DNA of 64,000 nt from Magnetospirillum sp. 15-1 (GCF_900184795.1 NZ_FXXN01000028.1:186001-250000); one strand, 5' to 3'; counted from the first letter of the stretch, positions 28,859-37,952 are shown. Notes: a model not told the origin generated them from the letters alone. A program made the numbers and translations.

Positions 28859-31183
28859 CTAACGTCCCCGTTCGAGAATCAGGACCGAGCGCTTGCTGTC
28901 CTGCCCGAAGCGGTAGAGGCGGTTGACGCTCCACGCCGGCAGCATGTCGCTGTAATGGCGTGACAGTGGATTGCCCGACTGGCCGGTGGCGATGACGAAG
29001 CGGCTGTCGGCCAGATCGGACAGGTCGAACACGGCCCGCAGCCCGGCTCCGTGAATCTGGGGGAAGCGGGTGGCGTTGTCCTCGACGCGATAGGCGGCGC
29101 GCGAGACGGTGAAGTCGTCACCGTCGGCGGGCACCTGCAGATCGGCCATTCCGCCCAGCAGGGGAACCTTGCCCAGGATGGGATGCTCGAAGCGGGCCGG
29201 ATGGGCGGCGCCCCACCGCCACTTCTTCATGTCGTTGCCCCAGGTGGTATCCAGATCGGCCAGGGCCTTGTCCAGGCTGCGCTCGATCAGCTCGTCGCAG
29301 CTTTCCGCCTCGGGGGTGTCGACATTGTCGCACCAATGGCGCCGCCGGGTCAGGATATCCACCAGAACCTGGGGGCGGACCCGCTCGAAGGCCTGGAACG
29401 AGTCCTTCAGTTCGTCGGCCAGGATGGCGCGGTTAAGGCGATTGAGCCAGGCGGCGAAGATCAGCGGCTCGGCACGGTCGCGGTCGGCCTTGCCGTCCCA
29501 CTCGGCGATCTTTTGGGCCACTTCGCGCGAACGCTGGTTCCTGAACTCCACGCCGGTCATCAGTTCCTTGATCTCGACGGCCTGCAGCGACACCGAATCG
29601 GCCTGGATGGCCATCATGTCCTCGATGGTCAGGCCGCGGCGCTCGCCCAGCAGGTCGCGGATGCGGGTGGCGCGGTAGCCTTCGGACCAGGTGGCGGAAA
29701 TCAGGTAGGGGTACTTGTCGCCCACCACCTTGTTGTTGGCGTTGACCACCACGCCGGATTTGGGATTGAGGCTCTGGGGCAGCTTGGCGAAGGGCACCCA
29801 GCCGGTCCAGTCGCCCTCGCCGGTCCAGCCGCGCATGGGGACGGTGCCGTTGCCCGATTTGCGGATGGGAATGCGCCCGGCGGTAAAGAAGCCCAGATTG
29901 CCGCTCGTATCGGCATAGGCGATGTTCAGGACAGGTGCCTGCACGTCCTTGACCGCCTTGGTGAAGCCGGTCCAGTCGGTGGCCTGGTTCAGCAGGAGAA
30001 GGGCCTGGACGCTGGTGTCGCCCTGGCCGAGCGCCGTGGCGGCCATGCTCACCACTTCGTCCTTGCCGGCGACGCCCTGGGCGAGAAGATCGGAAATCAC
30101 CGGCCCGTGGCGGGTCTCGCGCACGGTCAGCACCTCATCCGGCTTGCCCTTGACCCGGATGGTCTCGGTGCGGGTGAGGAAAGGGCGGTTGCCGTCGGCG
30201 GCGCGATAACCGGATTCGCCCGCCAGCTTCTCCACGAACAGATCGACGGTGTCGGCCTGGGTGGCGGTGAAGCTCCAGGCGATGTGGCCGTTATGCCCGA
30301 TCAGGTGGAAGGGCAGGCCGGGAACGGTGGCGCCCGCCAGCTTGAGATCGGGGGCTTCCAGTTCCGCCAGATACCACAGGATGGGTGCGCGGAACCCCAG
30401 ATGAGGGTCGCCGGCCAGCAGCGGCTTGCCCGAACGGGTGCGGGCCCCGCCGACCGCCCAGACGTTGGAGGCCGGGGTGGGGCGAACGGTATCGGGGGGC
30501 AGGTCCAGCAGCGCCTTGCCGCCCTCGGGCGACAGGGTTACCGGCGCATCGGCGGGATAGGCGGGGAACAGTTCCTGCAGCCGCTTGGCATCCAGGGTGC
30601 GGGCCAGCCGGGCCCGCAGGATGTCGTCCTGCCAGTTGCCGGTCAGCGTCATGGCCATGATCTTCTGCCAGACCATGGAATCGGCCATGGTCCACGGCTC
30701 GGGCTTGACGCCGAGGATGGTGAACTCGGGCGGCAGGCGGTGGGTGTTGTAGGACATCCAGGCGTTGACGCCGTCGGCATAGGATTGCAGCGCCGACCGC
30801 GTCGGGTCCGACAGCGCCCCCAGCGATTGCTCGGCGGCCCGGTAGAGTCCAAGGGTGCGCATGTAGCGGTCGCTGGCCAGGCCCGGCTCGCCGACGATCT
30901 CGGCCAGCCGCCCGGCGCCCAGGCGGCGCTGGGCCTCCATCTGCCACATGCGGTCCTGGGCATGGACCCAGCCCATGGCGAAATAGGCGTCGTGCCGGGT
31001 CTCGGCGACGATCTTGGGAATACCGACGCTGTCGCGGGTGATGGTGGTCTTCAACTGGATGCCGGCGACCGGATGGCGGCCGTCGATGCGCGGCAACGAC
31101 CCCATGGCTACCACGAACAGGGCGGAGAAACCGAGGAGGAGAACCAGGGCGATCCCATTGACCACCTTGGCCCAGGTGGACAT
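28859..31183 (-). CDS. Penicillin acylase family protein (N-terminal nucleophile hydrolase)
   Basis: A 774-residue Ntn-hydrolase precursor of the penicillin amidase/acylhomoserine-lactone acylase family. After a membrane-spanning or signal segment (KVVNGIALVLLLGFSALFVVAM) comes the alpha chain with AETRHDAYFAMGWVHAQDRMWQME near residues 56-79. The autocatalytic serine is in PASNVWAVGG near 228, followed by SGKPLLAGDPHLGF. The family cleaves an amide bond of an acylated substrate in the periplasm after self-processing into two chains. The frame stays open to 31468; I chose ATG 31183 because it places the hydrophobic segment at the N-terminus. A GTG near 31264 is a possible longer start. Substrate unknown; AHL quorum-quenching is a possibility only. 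Confidence 0.88.
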   Translation of the reverse strand: MSTWAKVVNGIALVLLLGFSALFVVAMGSLPRIDGRHPVAGIQLKTTITRDSVGIPKIVAETRHDAYFAMGWVHAQDRMWQMEAQRRLGAGRLAEIVGEPGLASDRYMRTLGLYRAAEQSLGALSDPTRSALQSYADGVNAWMSYNTHRLPPEFTILGVKPEPWTMADSMVWQKIMAMTLTGNWQDDILRARLARTLDAKRLQELFPAYPADAPVTLSPEGGKALLDLPPDTVRPTPASNVWAVGGARTRSGKPLLAGDPHLGFRAPILWYLAELEAPDLKLAGATVPGLPFHLIGHNGHIAWSFTATQADTVDLFVEKLAGESGYRAADGNRPFLTRTETIRVKGKPDEVLTVRETRHGPVISDLLAQGVAGKDEVVSMAATALGQGDTSVQALLLLNQATDWTGFTKAVKDVQAPVLNIAYADTSGNLGFFTAGRIPIRKSGNGTVPMRGWTGEGDWTGWVPFAKLPQSLNPKSGVVVNANNKVVGDKYPYLISATWSEGYRATRIRDLLGERRGLTIEDMMAIQADSVSLQAVEIKELMTGVEFRNQRSREVAQKIAEWDGKADRDRAEPLIFAAWLNRLNRAILADELKDSFQAFERVRPQVLVDILTRRRHWCDNVDTPEAESCDELIERSLDKALADLDTTWGNDMKKWRWGAAHPARFEHPILGKVPLLGGMADLQVPADGDDFTVSRAAYRVEDNATRFPQIHGAGLRAVFDLSDLADSRFVIATGQSGNPLSRHYSDMLPAWSVNRLYRFGQDSKRSVLILERGR

Positions 31184-31412
31184 GGAATCGCCGATATGCG
31201 CGAAATCCTGGGCGCCCGGCTTGTCCTCGGCCGTGTTTTCATTCGTCGCGGCGTTTTCCGGCACGGCCTCGCCCCCACATCCCCAATTCAGGCGCAGCCT
31301 CTTCCTAACCCGCTGCGGGTCATGAGTAAAGGCCGCATCGCCTTTGGCCGGGACGCAGCGGGCATGGTATAGGTGTCGGCGATGTATTTTTTCAGCAAGG
31401 ACGAGGAATCCG

Positions 31413-31817
31413 ATGATCGGTAAGTTGAACCATGTCGCCATCGCCGTGCCCGATCTGGCCGCCGCCACCGCGCTCTACCGTGACACGCTGGGTGCCAAGG
31501 TTTCCGACCCGGTGCCGCAGCCGGCCCACGGCGTGACGGTGGTGTTCGTGGAATTGCCCAACACCAAGGTGGAACTGCTGCATCCCATGGGCGAAAAGTC
31601 GCCCATCGCCGGTTTCCTCGAGAAGAATCCGTCCGGCGGCATCCACCACATCTGCTATGAGGTCGAGGACATCCTGGCGGCGCGCGACAAGCTGAAGGCC
31701 ACCGGCGCCCGCGTCCTGGGCGACGGCGAGCCCAAGATCGGCGCCCATGACAAGCCGGTGCTGTTCCTGCATCCCAAGGACTTCAACGGTACCCTGGTGG
31801 AATTGGAACAGGCGTAG
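31413..31817 (+). CDS. mce: Methylmalonyl-CoA epimerase (VOC superfamily)
   Basis: A 134-residue vicinal-oxygen-chelate enzyme that interconverts (2R)- and (2S)-methylmalonyl-CoA for propionyl-CoA assimilation. The metal-ligand pattern fits: histidine in KLNHVAIAVPDL near residue 7, glutamine or glutamate within VELLHPMGE near 52, histidine in GIHHICYEVEDI near 77 and the terminal glutamate in LVELEQA. The start ATG follows CGAGGA. It is divergent from the acylase gene and is followed by tag after a hairpin. Methylmalonyl-CoA mutase and propionyl-CoA carboxylase are not in the window. Identification is firm because the family is short and well conserved. Confidence 0.92.
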   Translation: MIGKLNHVAIAVPDLAAATALYRDTLGAKVSDPVPQPAHGVTVVFVELPNTKVELLHPMGEKSPIAGFLEKNPSGGIHHICYEVEDILAARDKLKATGARVLGDGEPKIGAHDKPVLFLHPKDFNGTLVELEQA

Positions 31818-31834
31818 CGCCCAACCAAACCCTA

Positions 31835-31874
31835 CTCGGCCACGCGGGGTTGGCGGGGCGGCCGCGTGGCCGAG
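31835..31874 (+). promoter_or_regulatory. Hairpin overlapping the tag ribosome-binding site
   Basis: CTCGGCCACGCGG (31835-31847) pairs exactly with 31862-31874 around a 14-base loop. The right arm ends inside the GAGGAG Shine-Dalgarno sequence (31872-31877) of tag, so the stem would hide part of it. It could equally act as the 3-prime stem of mce; no T-run follows. Confidence 0.5.
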
Positions 31875-31886
31875 GAGAAATGATCC

Positions 31887-32444
31887 ATGAGTTGGTATTG
31901 CGATGTCGCGCCGGGCCACCCCTTCCACGGCCCTTACCACGACCGGGAATACGGCTTTCCGCTCACCGACGAGCGCGGATTGTTCGAGCGCCTTTGCCTG
32001 GAGATCTTCCAGGCCGGCCTGTCCTGGCTGATCGTGCTCAAGAAGCGCCCCTCCATGGTGGCGGCCTTCGACGGCTTCGAGGTGGACAAGGTCGCCGCCT
32101 ATGGCGAGGCCGACCTGCAGCGCCTGCTGAATGACGCCGGCATCATCCGCAACCGCCGCAAGCTGGACGCCATCATCGAGAACGCCCGCCGCCTTCGGGC
32201 GCTGCGGGCCCGCGAAGGCAGCTTCGCCGCCTGGATCGAGCGGCACCATCCGCTGACCAAGGACGGCTGGGTCAAGCTGTTCAAGGCGAATTTCGTCTTC
32301 ATGGGCGGCGAGGTGGTCAACGAATTCCTGATGAGCATCGGCTACCTGCCCGGCTCCCATCGCGAGGATTGCCCGGTTTGCCAGTGCCTGAACGGCTTGG
32401 ATGTGCCGTGGAAAAAGGTGGGGGAGGCTTTCTATTCTAAATAG
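31887..32444 (+). CDS. tag: DNA-3-methyladenine glycosylase I
   Basis: A 185-residue base-excision-repair glycosylase that removes 3-methyladenine from DNA. It shows the zinc-binding residues of the family: C5 and H18 at the N-terminus, and the H-x3-C pair in SHREDCPVC near residue 161. The conserved PLTDERGLFERLCLEIFQAG segment near 26 and the SWLIVLKKRP segment near 46 belong to the helix-hairpin-helix fold that recognises alkylated bases. The length is normal. The Shine-Dalgarno GAGGAG lies nine bases upstream and is partly enclosed in an inverted repeat. No adaptive-response regulator such as Ada is nearby. Confidence 0.94.
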   Translation: MSWYCDVAPGHPFHGPYHDREYGFPLTDERGLFERLCLEIFQAGLSWLIVLKKRPSMVAAFDGFEVDKVAAYGEADLQRLLNDAGIIRNRRKLDAIIENARRLRALRAREGSFAAWIERHHPLTKDGWVKLFKANFVFMGGEVVNEFLMSIGYLPGSHREDCPVCQCLNGLDVPWKKVGEAFYSK

Positions 32445-32581
32445 GATGCCGGTGGGCTGTAAACGAAGTGTGTCAATAATGTTATTGTGGATAAATGAAT
32501 GCCTGGAGACGCAGGTTGTTTCCGAGTTGTGGCTGCATATCGGCTTTGCGTAATCTGTGGATTCATAATTTGTAATTAGTA

Positions 32582-32610
32582 TTGAGTGACGCTTTGCCTG
32601 TGCCTATAGT
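32582..32610 (+). promoter_or_regulatory. Sigma-70-type promoter of the hypothetical gene at 32647
   Basis: TTGAGT (32582-32587), 17 bases, TATAGT (32605-32610) form one of the best promoter matches in the window. They lie in an unusually AT-rich pocket (about 32445-32610). Transcription would start near 32617, which argues for the ATG at 32647 as the translation start. Confidence 0.65.
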
Positions 32611-32646
32611 TCTCCCGTGGGCGACACTATCCGGGTGGGGGTGGCG

Positions 32647-33450
32647 ATGTCTGAGAACGATCTTGGGTCACGATGCCGGAACACGGCCGGGACCGTCGTC
32701 AGGGTCTTTGCCGGCTTGCTGGAGGAACAGGCGGTCGGCGGTCAGGTTTCGGTGGATGTCATCCGGCGGACCTGTACGGTGGTCGGCGGGACCGGCGAGA
32801 TTCTCGATGATCTCTATGCCAGCAGCGAGCGGTCCTGCCAGGACATCTTCGCCCTGCGGCAGGTGGACGGCCAGCGGACCAACTATATCGGCCGGATCGT
32901 CACCAAGACCTTTTCCCATGTGCTGGACGACCGTTCGTCGGGGATCACCCGGTCCCATCTCGGCCGCTTCTTCACGGCGCTGCGCATGATCCTGGGGGAG
33001 GAGGTCTACGACGATCTCCAGTCACGTTGCGCCGCCATCGCGGCGGAGGTGTCGCGGGGAGACGACGGCGTTACCCGGTGGGAGGCGTTCTATCACCATC
33101 CCGACGTCATGCTGATCCGCGAGCGCGTGCTGGTGTCCATCGCCCGGACCTTCCGGCGTTTCGAGCCGCGCAAGGACTGGCTGATGATCGTCATGAACTC
33201 GTCGCCGGGCAGCCGCTCCATCGGCGGCAGCGCCTTCGTGACCGCCGCGCAGGGCAAGCGCGGCGCCGACGAATTCGGCGATGCCAAGTTCCTGCTGGTA
33301 TTCGACGCCCTGTTCGCCTCTTGCGCCCCCAAGGCCATGGACGATGCCCAGCGCGCCGAGTTTCTGTCGCGCTGGCAGGTGGCGCCGGAAGCGGTGTTCG
33401 GGCCGATCCTGTCGGAACTGGCCCGCTTGCGCGCCCGTCTGGCGGCCTGA
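32647..33450 (+). CDS. Hypothetical protein, unrecognised family
   Basis: A 267-residue protein that I do not recognise. It has no signal peptide or membrane helix and looks like a soluble, mixed alpha/beta protein with many charged residues, e.g. FRRFEPRKDWLMIVMNSSPG near residue 169 and the C-terminal segment SRWQVAPEAVFGPILSELAR near 240. A GTG at 32617 is in frame, but it coincides with the predicted transcription start, so the ATG at 32647 with a GGGTGGGGG purine stretch upstream is preferred. It stands alone with its own strong promoter and is followed by a hairpin. The AT-rich promoter region stands out against the GC-rich flanks. Function is not assigned. Confidence 0.75.
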   Translation: MSENDLGSRCRNTAGTVVRVFAGLLEEQAVGGQVSVDVIRRTCTVVGGTGEILDDLYASSERSCQDIFALRQVDGQRTNYIGRIVTKTFSHVLDDRSSGITRSHLGRFFTALRMILGEEVYDDLQSRCAAIAAEVSRGDDGVTRWEAFYHHPDVMLIRERVLVSIARTFRRFEPRKDWLMIVMNSSPGSRSIGGSAFVTAAQGKRGADEFGDAKFLLVFDALFASCAPKAMDDAQRAEFLSRWQVAPEAVFGPILSELARLRARLAA

Positions 33451-33474
33451 TCGCGCACGATCCGAAAACGGAAA

Positions 33475-33503
33475 CGGCAGGATCGCCTTTGGCGATCCTG
33501 CCG
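33475..33503 (+). terminator. Possible terminator hairpin after the hypothetical gene
   Basis: A perfect 13-base stem with a three-base loop lies 24 bases after the stop at 33450. It is not followed by a run of T, so it is only a possible terminator. Confidence 0.5.
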
Positions 33504-33623
33504 CATCCTACGTTCCTGGCCTCGGCCTTTCGGCGGACCTGGGACACGTTCCTCCCGACACTCAAGCCGCTTTGGCGCAACCGTTATCGGATGTCTTGCT
33601 CGTTTGCCGAGCTTGAGGAGCAC

Positions 33624-33677
33624 TTTACGAAATATTCTGGCGGCCGTCACCCCATTTCTTTGTGAACATTTCGTAAA
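33624..33677. promoter_or_regulatory. Pair of inverted TTTACGAAAT sites
   Basis: TTTACGAAAT (33624-33633) and its exact reverse complement (33668-33677) are 44 bases apart centre to centre; the match extends to 12 of 13 positions (AAnATTTCGTAAA). Two copies of a protein-binding site before the secreted-protein gene is a reasonable reading. Confidence 0.4.
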
Positions 33678-33761
33678 TGCGAGTGGCTGCGAAAGTCTTG
33701 AAGGCGGGCGGCGGGGGGCGCATCGTGGTGGTAATACCGTCCCACCGTTCGGAGCCGGGCC

Positions 33762-34628
33762 ATGCGCCGTTTCGTGTTTCTGTCCGCCGCCCTTTGCCTT
33801 TCCTCCACCGCCGCCATGGCGCAAGGGCAGGGGGCAACCGCATCGTCCGGTCCCATGGTCATCACCATTTCCAGGCTGGATTGCTCGCGGGTGATCCAGC
33901 ACACGCCGGCCGCCGACGTGGCCTACAAACCCGGCGTCGACGTCCATGGCAAGCCGGTGGTCTCGGCCGATGCCGATCCGAAGCAGGCGGAATTCGCCAA
34001 GAAGATCCTGCCCGAGGTGCTGGAGATTCCCCTCACCATCAATCCGCTGACCTACAACAAGGCCAAGGCGGCCAACAAGAACAAGGCGGCAGCCGCCTCC
34101 GCCGTGGCGGCCAACACCCAGGCCATCACCACGGCCAAGGCCCAGGGAACCGCCCTGAACACCCAGCTCGGCACGCTCACGTCCCAGAAGACGGCGCTGA
34201 CCAATACCTACAACGCCGACACGGCGGCGCTGATCGCCAATACCGGCGGGGCCGGGACGACGGATGCCGGGCTGTTGCGGGTCCGGGCGGCGCGGCAGTC
34301 GGCCATCGATTCCGCCTACAACGGCAAGCTCTCCACCATCAATTCGCAGATCACCTCGGTGAACTCGGCCATTACCGCCAACACCGCCTCGCTCACCAAT
34401 CTGCAGGCGCAGGACACCACCTTGCGCCAGCAATATACCGACACCAACATGGCGACCGAGGGAACCCTGGCCGGGTTGTCGGCCAAGGGGCTGGATTCGA
34501 CCCAGATGAAGCTGGGAACCATCAAATACGACATCGCCCGCAACATCTTCACCTTCAACGACGAGCCCCTGATGTCCGAGGACCAGCGCGCCCTGGCCGA
34601 AGCCTGCGCCAGGCGAGGGGTGAGGTAG
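33762..34628 (+). CDS. Secreted alanine/threonine-rich coiled-coil protein, unknown function
   Basis: A 288-residue exported protein that I do not recognise. It has a Sec signal peptide (MRRFVFLSAALCLSSTAAMA, cleaved before QGQGA). The mature N-terminus (ISRLDCSRVIQHTPAADVAY near residue 36) carries the only mature cysteine before the C-terminal one. Residues of about 105-245 are rich in Ala, Thr, Asn and Gln with heptad-like spacing (e.g. TAKAQGTALNTQLGTLTSQK), suggesting a long coiled coil. The C-terminal part ends with DEPLMSEDQRALAEACARRG. A periplasmic or surface-associated structural role would fit, but no function is assigned. Two inverted TTTACGAAAT sites lie upstream. Confidence 0.75.
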   Translation: MRRFVFLSAALCLSSTAAMAQGQGATASSGPMVITISRLDCSRVIQHTPAADVAYKPGVDVHGKPVVSADADPKQAEFAKKILPEVLEIPLTINPLTYNKAKAANKNKAAAASAVAANTQAITTAKAQGTALNTQLGTLTSQKTALTNTYNADTAALIANTGGAGTTDAGLLRVRAARQSAIDSAYNGKLSTINSQITSVNSAITANTASLTNLQAQDTTLRQQYTDTNMATEGTLAGLSAKGLDSTQMKLGTIKYDIARNIFTFNDEPLMSEDQRALAEACARRGVR

Positions 34629-34710
34629 CGGGGCGAGGGGCATCGGGTAGCGTTGCCAAGCCGGCCGCCATTGCCTATTGTCCCCGTCCAGGATTGATCC
34701 GCGGGGTTCC

Positions 34711-35955
34711 ATGATCTTCAATTCGTTCGAGCGCATGGTGGCGTTCCGCTATCTGCGGGCCCGGCGCAAGGAAGGCTTCATCTCGGTCATCGCCGGGTTC
34801 TCGCTGGCCGGCATCGGCCTCGGCGTCGCCACGCTGATCGTGGTGATGGCGGTGATGAACGGCTTTCGCCACGAGTTGCTGGGCCGCATCCTCGGCATCA
34901 ACGGCCATATCGGCGTCTACGGTTCGGGCGCGCCGCTCACCGGCTTCGACCCTTTGTCCGAGTCCATCCGCAAGCTGCCGGGCGTCACCAAGGTCATCCC
35001 CACCGCCGAGGGACAGGTCTTCGCCACGTCGGCCGGCGGCGGCACCGGGGCCATCGTGCGCGGCGTGCGGCCCGAGGACCTGCTGACCCGCCAGGTCTTC
35101 CAGAAGAAGTATCGCGGCAATCCCGCCGATTTCGCCGGCGACGACGCGGTGGTGATCGGCAAGCGCCTGGCCGAGAAGCTGGGAGTGCGCATCGGCGATT
35201 CCGTCTCGCTGATCTCGCCCAAGGGCAACGCCACCGCCTTCGGCACCGTGCCGCGCATGCGCGGCTACCGGGTGGTGGGAACCTTCGACGTCGGCATGTT
35301 CGAGTATGATTCCGGCTTCATCTTCATGCCGCTGGAAGCCGCCCAGACCTATTTCCGCATGCCCGATTCGGTGACTCAGATCGAGGTGTTCGTCGAGAAT
35401 CCTGACATGGTCCCCGAGACCCGCAAGGCCATCTGGGACATCGCCGGCAACAACGTCACCATCTATGACTGGCAGCAGGCCAACGCCAATTTCTTCAACG
35501 CCATCCAGGTGGAGCGGAACGTCATGTTCCTGATCCTTACCCTGATCATTCTGGTGGCGGCGTTCAACATCATCTCCAGCCTGATCATGCTGGTGAAGGA
35601 CAAGGGGCGCGATATCGCCATCCTGCGCACCATGGGGGCGACGCGCGGCATGATTCTCCGCATCTTCTTCCTGGCCGGTGCTTCGGTTGGGGTGGTGGGG
35701 ACGGTGGCCGGTACCCTGCTGGGTGTGGCCTTCGCCAGCAATATCGAGAATATCCGCCAGTTCATCCAGTCCATCATCGGCCGCGAACTGTTCGCCGCCG
35801 AGATTTACTTCCTGACCCAGCTACCCGCCCGGGTCGAGGTGCGCGAGGTGGTCACCGTGGTGCTGATGGCCCTGGGGCTGTCCTTCGCCGCCACCATCTA
35901 CCCCGCCTGGCGCGCCGCCAAGCTCGATCCGGTGGAGGCCCTTCGTTATGAATAG
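34711..35955 (+). CDS. lolC: Lipoprotein-releasing ABC transporter permease LolC/LolE
   Basis: A 414-residue inner-membrane permease of the Lol system, which releases outer-membrane lipoproteins to LolA. The N-terminal [20 protein letters not shown] (residues 9-28) precedes the first membrane helix, a large periplasmic MacB-PCD-like domain spans about 50-270, and three helices with the FtsX-type pattern [18 protein letters not shown] (near 310) follow. Alphaproteobacteria often carry a single LolC/E-like protein that works as a homodimer (LolF-like), and only one is seen here. The next gene, lolD, overlaps its end by eight bases, so both are co-translated. Confidence 0.93.
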   Translation: MIFNSFERMVAFRYLRARRKEGFISVIAGFSLAGIGLGVATLIVVMAVMNGFRHELLGRILGINGHIGVYGSGAPLTGFDPLSESIRKLPGVTKVIPTAEGQVFATSAGGGTGAIVRGVRPEDLLTRQVFQKKYRGNPADFAGDDAVVIGKRLAEKLGVRIGDSVSLISPKGNATAFGTVPRMRGYRVVGTFDVGMFEYDSGFIFMPLEAAQTYFRMPDSVTQIEVFVENPDMVPETRKAIWDIAGNNVTIYDWQQANANFFNAIQVERNVMFLILTLIILVAAFNIISSLIMLVKDKGRDIAILRTMGATRGMILRIFFLAGASVGVVGTVAGTLLGVAFASNIENIRQFIQSIIGRELFAAEIYFLTQLPARVEVREVVTVVLMALGLSFAATIYPAWRAAKLDPVEALRYE

Positions 35956-36628
35956 CGACGGTCTGAAGCTGGACAACATCCGCCGCGTCTTCCATCAGGG
36001 CAAGGACGACCTGGAGGTGCTGAAGGGCGCCAATCTGGAGATCCGGGCGGGCGAGATCGTCGCCCTGGTCGGCCCCTCGGGAGCGGGCAAGTCGACCCTG
36101 CTGCACATCGCCGGCCTGCTGGAGCGCCCCGACAGCGGCGAGGTCCATCTGGCCGGCAATCCGGCCGGCGCCCTGGGAGAGAAGGAGCGCACCCTTCTGC
36201 GCCGCCTGCATCTGGGCTTCGTCTATCAGTACCACCACCTGTTGCCGGAATTCTCGGCCGTCGAGAACGTCATCCTGCCGCAGATGATCGCCGGGGTAAG
36301 CCGGACCCGGGCGCGGGCGCGGGCCATGGACCTGCTGGGCCGTATGAAGCTGGACGCCCGCGCCGAGCACCGCCCCGGCCAGTTGTCGGGCGGCGAGCAG
36401 CAGCGTGTGGCCATCTGCCGTGCCCTGGCCAACGGGCCGCGTGTCCTGCTGGCCGACGAGCCCACCGGCAATCTCGACCCCCACACCGCCGAAGGGGTGT
36501 TCGACGAGCTGATCCGTCTGGTCAAGACCTCGGGCGTGGCGGCCCTGATCGCCACCCACAACCCCGATCTGGCCGCCCGCATGGATCGGGTGGTGAAGAT
36601 GAGCGAGGGCTTGCTGGTCGAGCAATAG
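35948..36628 (+). CDS. lolD: Lipoprotein-releasing ABC transporter ATPase LolD
   Basis: A 226-residue ATP-binding subunit that powers the lipoprotein-releasing permease. Walker A is [12 protein letters not shown] near residue 43, the ABC signature [15 protein letters not shown] near 145, and Walker [13 protein letters not shown] near 168, with the LolD-type [16 protein letters not shown] segment near 95 that contacts the permease. The length is typical of LolD/MacB-type ATPases. It overlaps lolC by eight bases, and no further Lol genes follow. Conservation of the YxxHHLLPxFxxxxN segment favours LolD over FtsE. Confidence 0.95.
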   Translation: MNSDGLKLDNIRRVFHQGKDDLEVLKGANLEIRAGEIVALVGPSGAGKSTLLHIAGLLERPDSGEVHLAGNPAGALGEKERTLLRRLHLGFVYQYHHLLPEFSAVENVILPQMIAGVSRTRARARAMDLLGRMKLDARAEHRPGQLSGGEQQRVAICRALANGPRVLLADEPTGNLDPHTAEGVFDELIRLVKTSGVAALIATHNPDLAARMDRVVKMSEGLLVEQ

Positions 36629-36708
36629 GGTGATGCCGGCATCCGGTGCCGCTGGAGTCCGTGCTCGCCGAAGGGTAGAATGACGACAGGCATCGGCTGG
36701 GGGCATCC

Positions 36709-37920
36709 ATGGGTGCGATTCCGATCTGTTTCGATCTCGACCGTCTGATCCTGGCCCTGTCCGACGCCTTTGATCTGGTGGGGGTGGACAAGACCGGCCA
36801 TTCCCGCCGCGTCGGGCTGATGGCGGCCCGTATCGCCGAGGAATTGGGCTGGGAGAACGGCGAAATCCGCACCCTGTTGCGTGCCGCCCTGCTGCACGAT
36901 TGCGGCGTCTCCACCACCGGCGAGCATCACGATCTGATGGGGGCGCTCCGCTGGGCCGATTCCGTCGAGCATTGCCAGCGCGGCGCCGGTTATCTCGCCT
37001 CCGTGCCGGAACTGGCGCGGCTGGCTCCCCTGGTGGCCGAGCATCACACCGCCTGGACCAATCTGTGCAACCGGGGCGTGGCCGATGACGTGGCCCTGGC
37101 CGCCAACCTGATCTGTCTGGCGGACCGCACCGACGCCTTGCTGCAGGGGGGCGCCACGGCCGGGCGTGACTTGGTGGTGATACTCAGGGGCCATGGTGGC
37201 TTCTTCGCCCCACAGGCGCTGACGGCGCTGGATCGCCTGGCCCGTCGCGAGGCATTCTGGTTCGCTCTGGAAGAGCCGGTCCTGTCGGAGGCCTTGACCC
37301 GTTTGATGGCGGTGGGAGCGCCCGAACTGCTCGATATCGCCTCGGTGGTGCGGCTGGCGGCGGTGGTGGGCGGCATCATCGACCGCAAGAGCCCCTATAC
37401 CGAATGCCACAGCAGCGGCGTGGCGCGGGTGGCGGTGCTGCTGGGCAAGGCGCTGGGCCTCGGCGAGGTGACGCAGCGCGGCCTGGAGATCGCCGGCTAT
37501 CTGCACGATATCGGCAAGCTGCGCATTCCCGACGAACTGCTCGACCGCCAGGGGGCGCTGGACGCCGCCGAACGCCTGCGCATGGCGCGGCACGCCTTCG
37601 ACACCCGGGTGATTCTCACCCACGCCTTCGGACCGGGCGGCATTGCCGATTGGGCGGCCTTTCACCATGAATGCCTGTCGGGCAACGGCTATCCGTTCCA
37701 TCTGGACGGGGACGCCCTGTGCCCAGAAGCGCGCATCGTCGCGGTGGCCGACGTGTTCCAGGCCCTGGCCCAGCACCGGCCGTACCGCGCGCCGCTTTCG
37801 GCCGACGAGATCGCCGCCCTGATGGACGGCATGGTGTTCGCGGGCAAGCTGGATTCCGAGGTGGTGGCCGCCTGCAAGGATCATCTCGACGAATGCTGGC
37901 GGGCGGCGACCGGGCAGTGA
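36709..37920 (+). CDS. Tandem HD-domain protein with C-terminal HD-GYP phosphodiesterase
   Basis: A 403-residue protein with two HD-type metal-dependent phosphohydrolase domains. The N-terminal one has GHSRRVG near residue 29, the LLHDCGV pair near 62 and EHHTAW near 115. The C-terminal one is HD-GYP-like, with GYLHDIGKLRIPDELLD near 263, HHECLSGNGYPFHLDGD near 312 and VADVFQALAQHRPYR near 344. HD-GYP domains hydrolyse cyclic di-GMP to pGpG or GMP. No signal-receiver or membrane segment precedes it, so it acts in the cytoplasm. It stands between lolD and dnaE with its own spacing. Cyclic di-GMP control would connect to motility genes elsewhere in the window, but that is inference. Confidence 0.87.
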   Translation: MGAIPICFDLDRLILALSDAFDLVGVDKTGHSRRVGLMAARIAEELGWENGEIRTLLRAALLHDCGVSTTGEHHDLMGALRWADSVEHCQRGAGYLASVPELARLAPLVAEHHTAWTNLCNRGVADDVALAANLICLADRTDALLQGGATAGRDLVVILRGHGGFFAPQALTALDRLARREAFWFALEEPVLSEALTRLMAVGAPELLDIASVVRLAAVVGGIIDRKSPYTECHSSGVARVAVLLGKALGLGEVTQRGLEIAGYLHDIGKLRIPDELLDRQGALDAAERLRMARHAFDTRVILTHAFGPGGIADWAAFHHECLSGNGYPFHLDGDALCPEARIVAVADVFQALAQHRPYRAPLSADEIAALMDGMVFAGKLDSEVVAACKDHLDECWRAATGQ

Positions 37921-37952
37921 CGCGCCGGCCGGACTAGGGTACTCTCGCCGCC

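Larger units (their letters stand above)
33451..33761. other. Intergenic region with hairpin and spaced inverted repeat
   Basis: This 311-base spacer lies between two hypothetical genes. A perfect 13-base stem, CGGCAGGATCGCC (33475-33487) with 33491-33503 and a TTT loop, follows the first gene and may terminate it. Further on, TTTACGAAAT (33624-33633) and ATTTCGTAAA (33668-33677) form an exact, widely spaced inverted repeat. No convincing coding frame or promoter pair was found in the rest. Confidence 0.6.
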
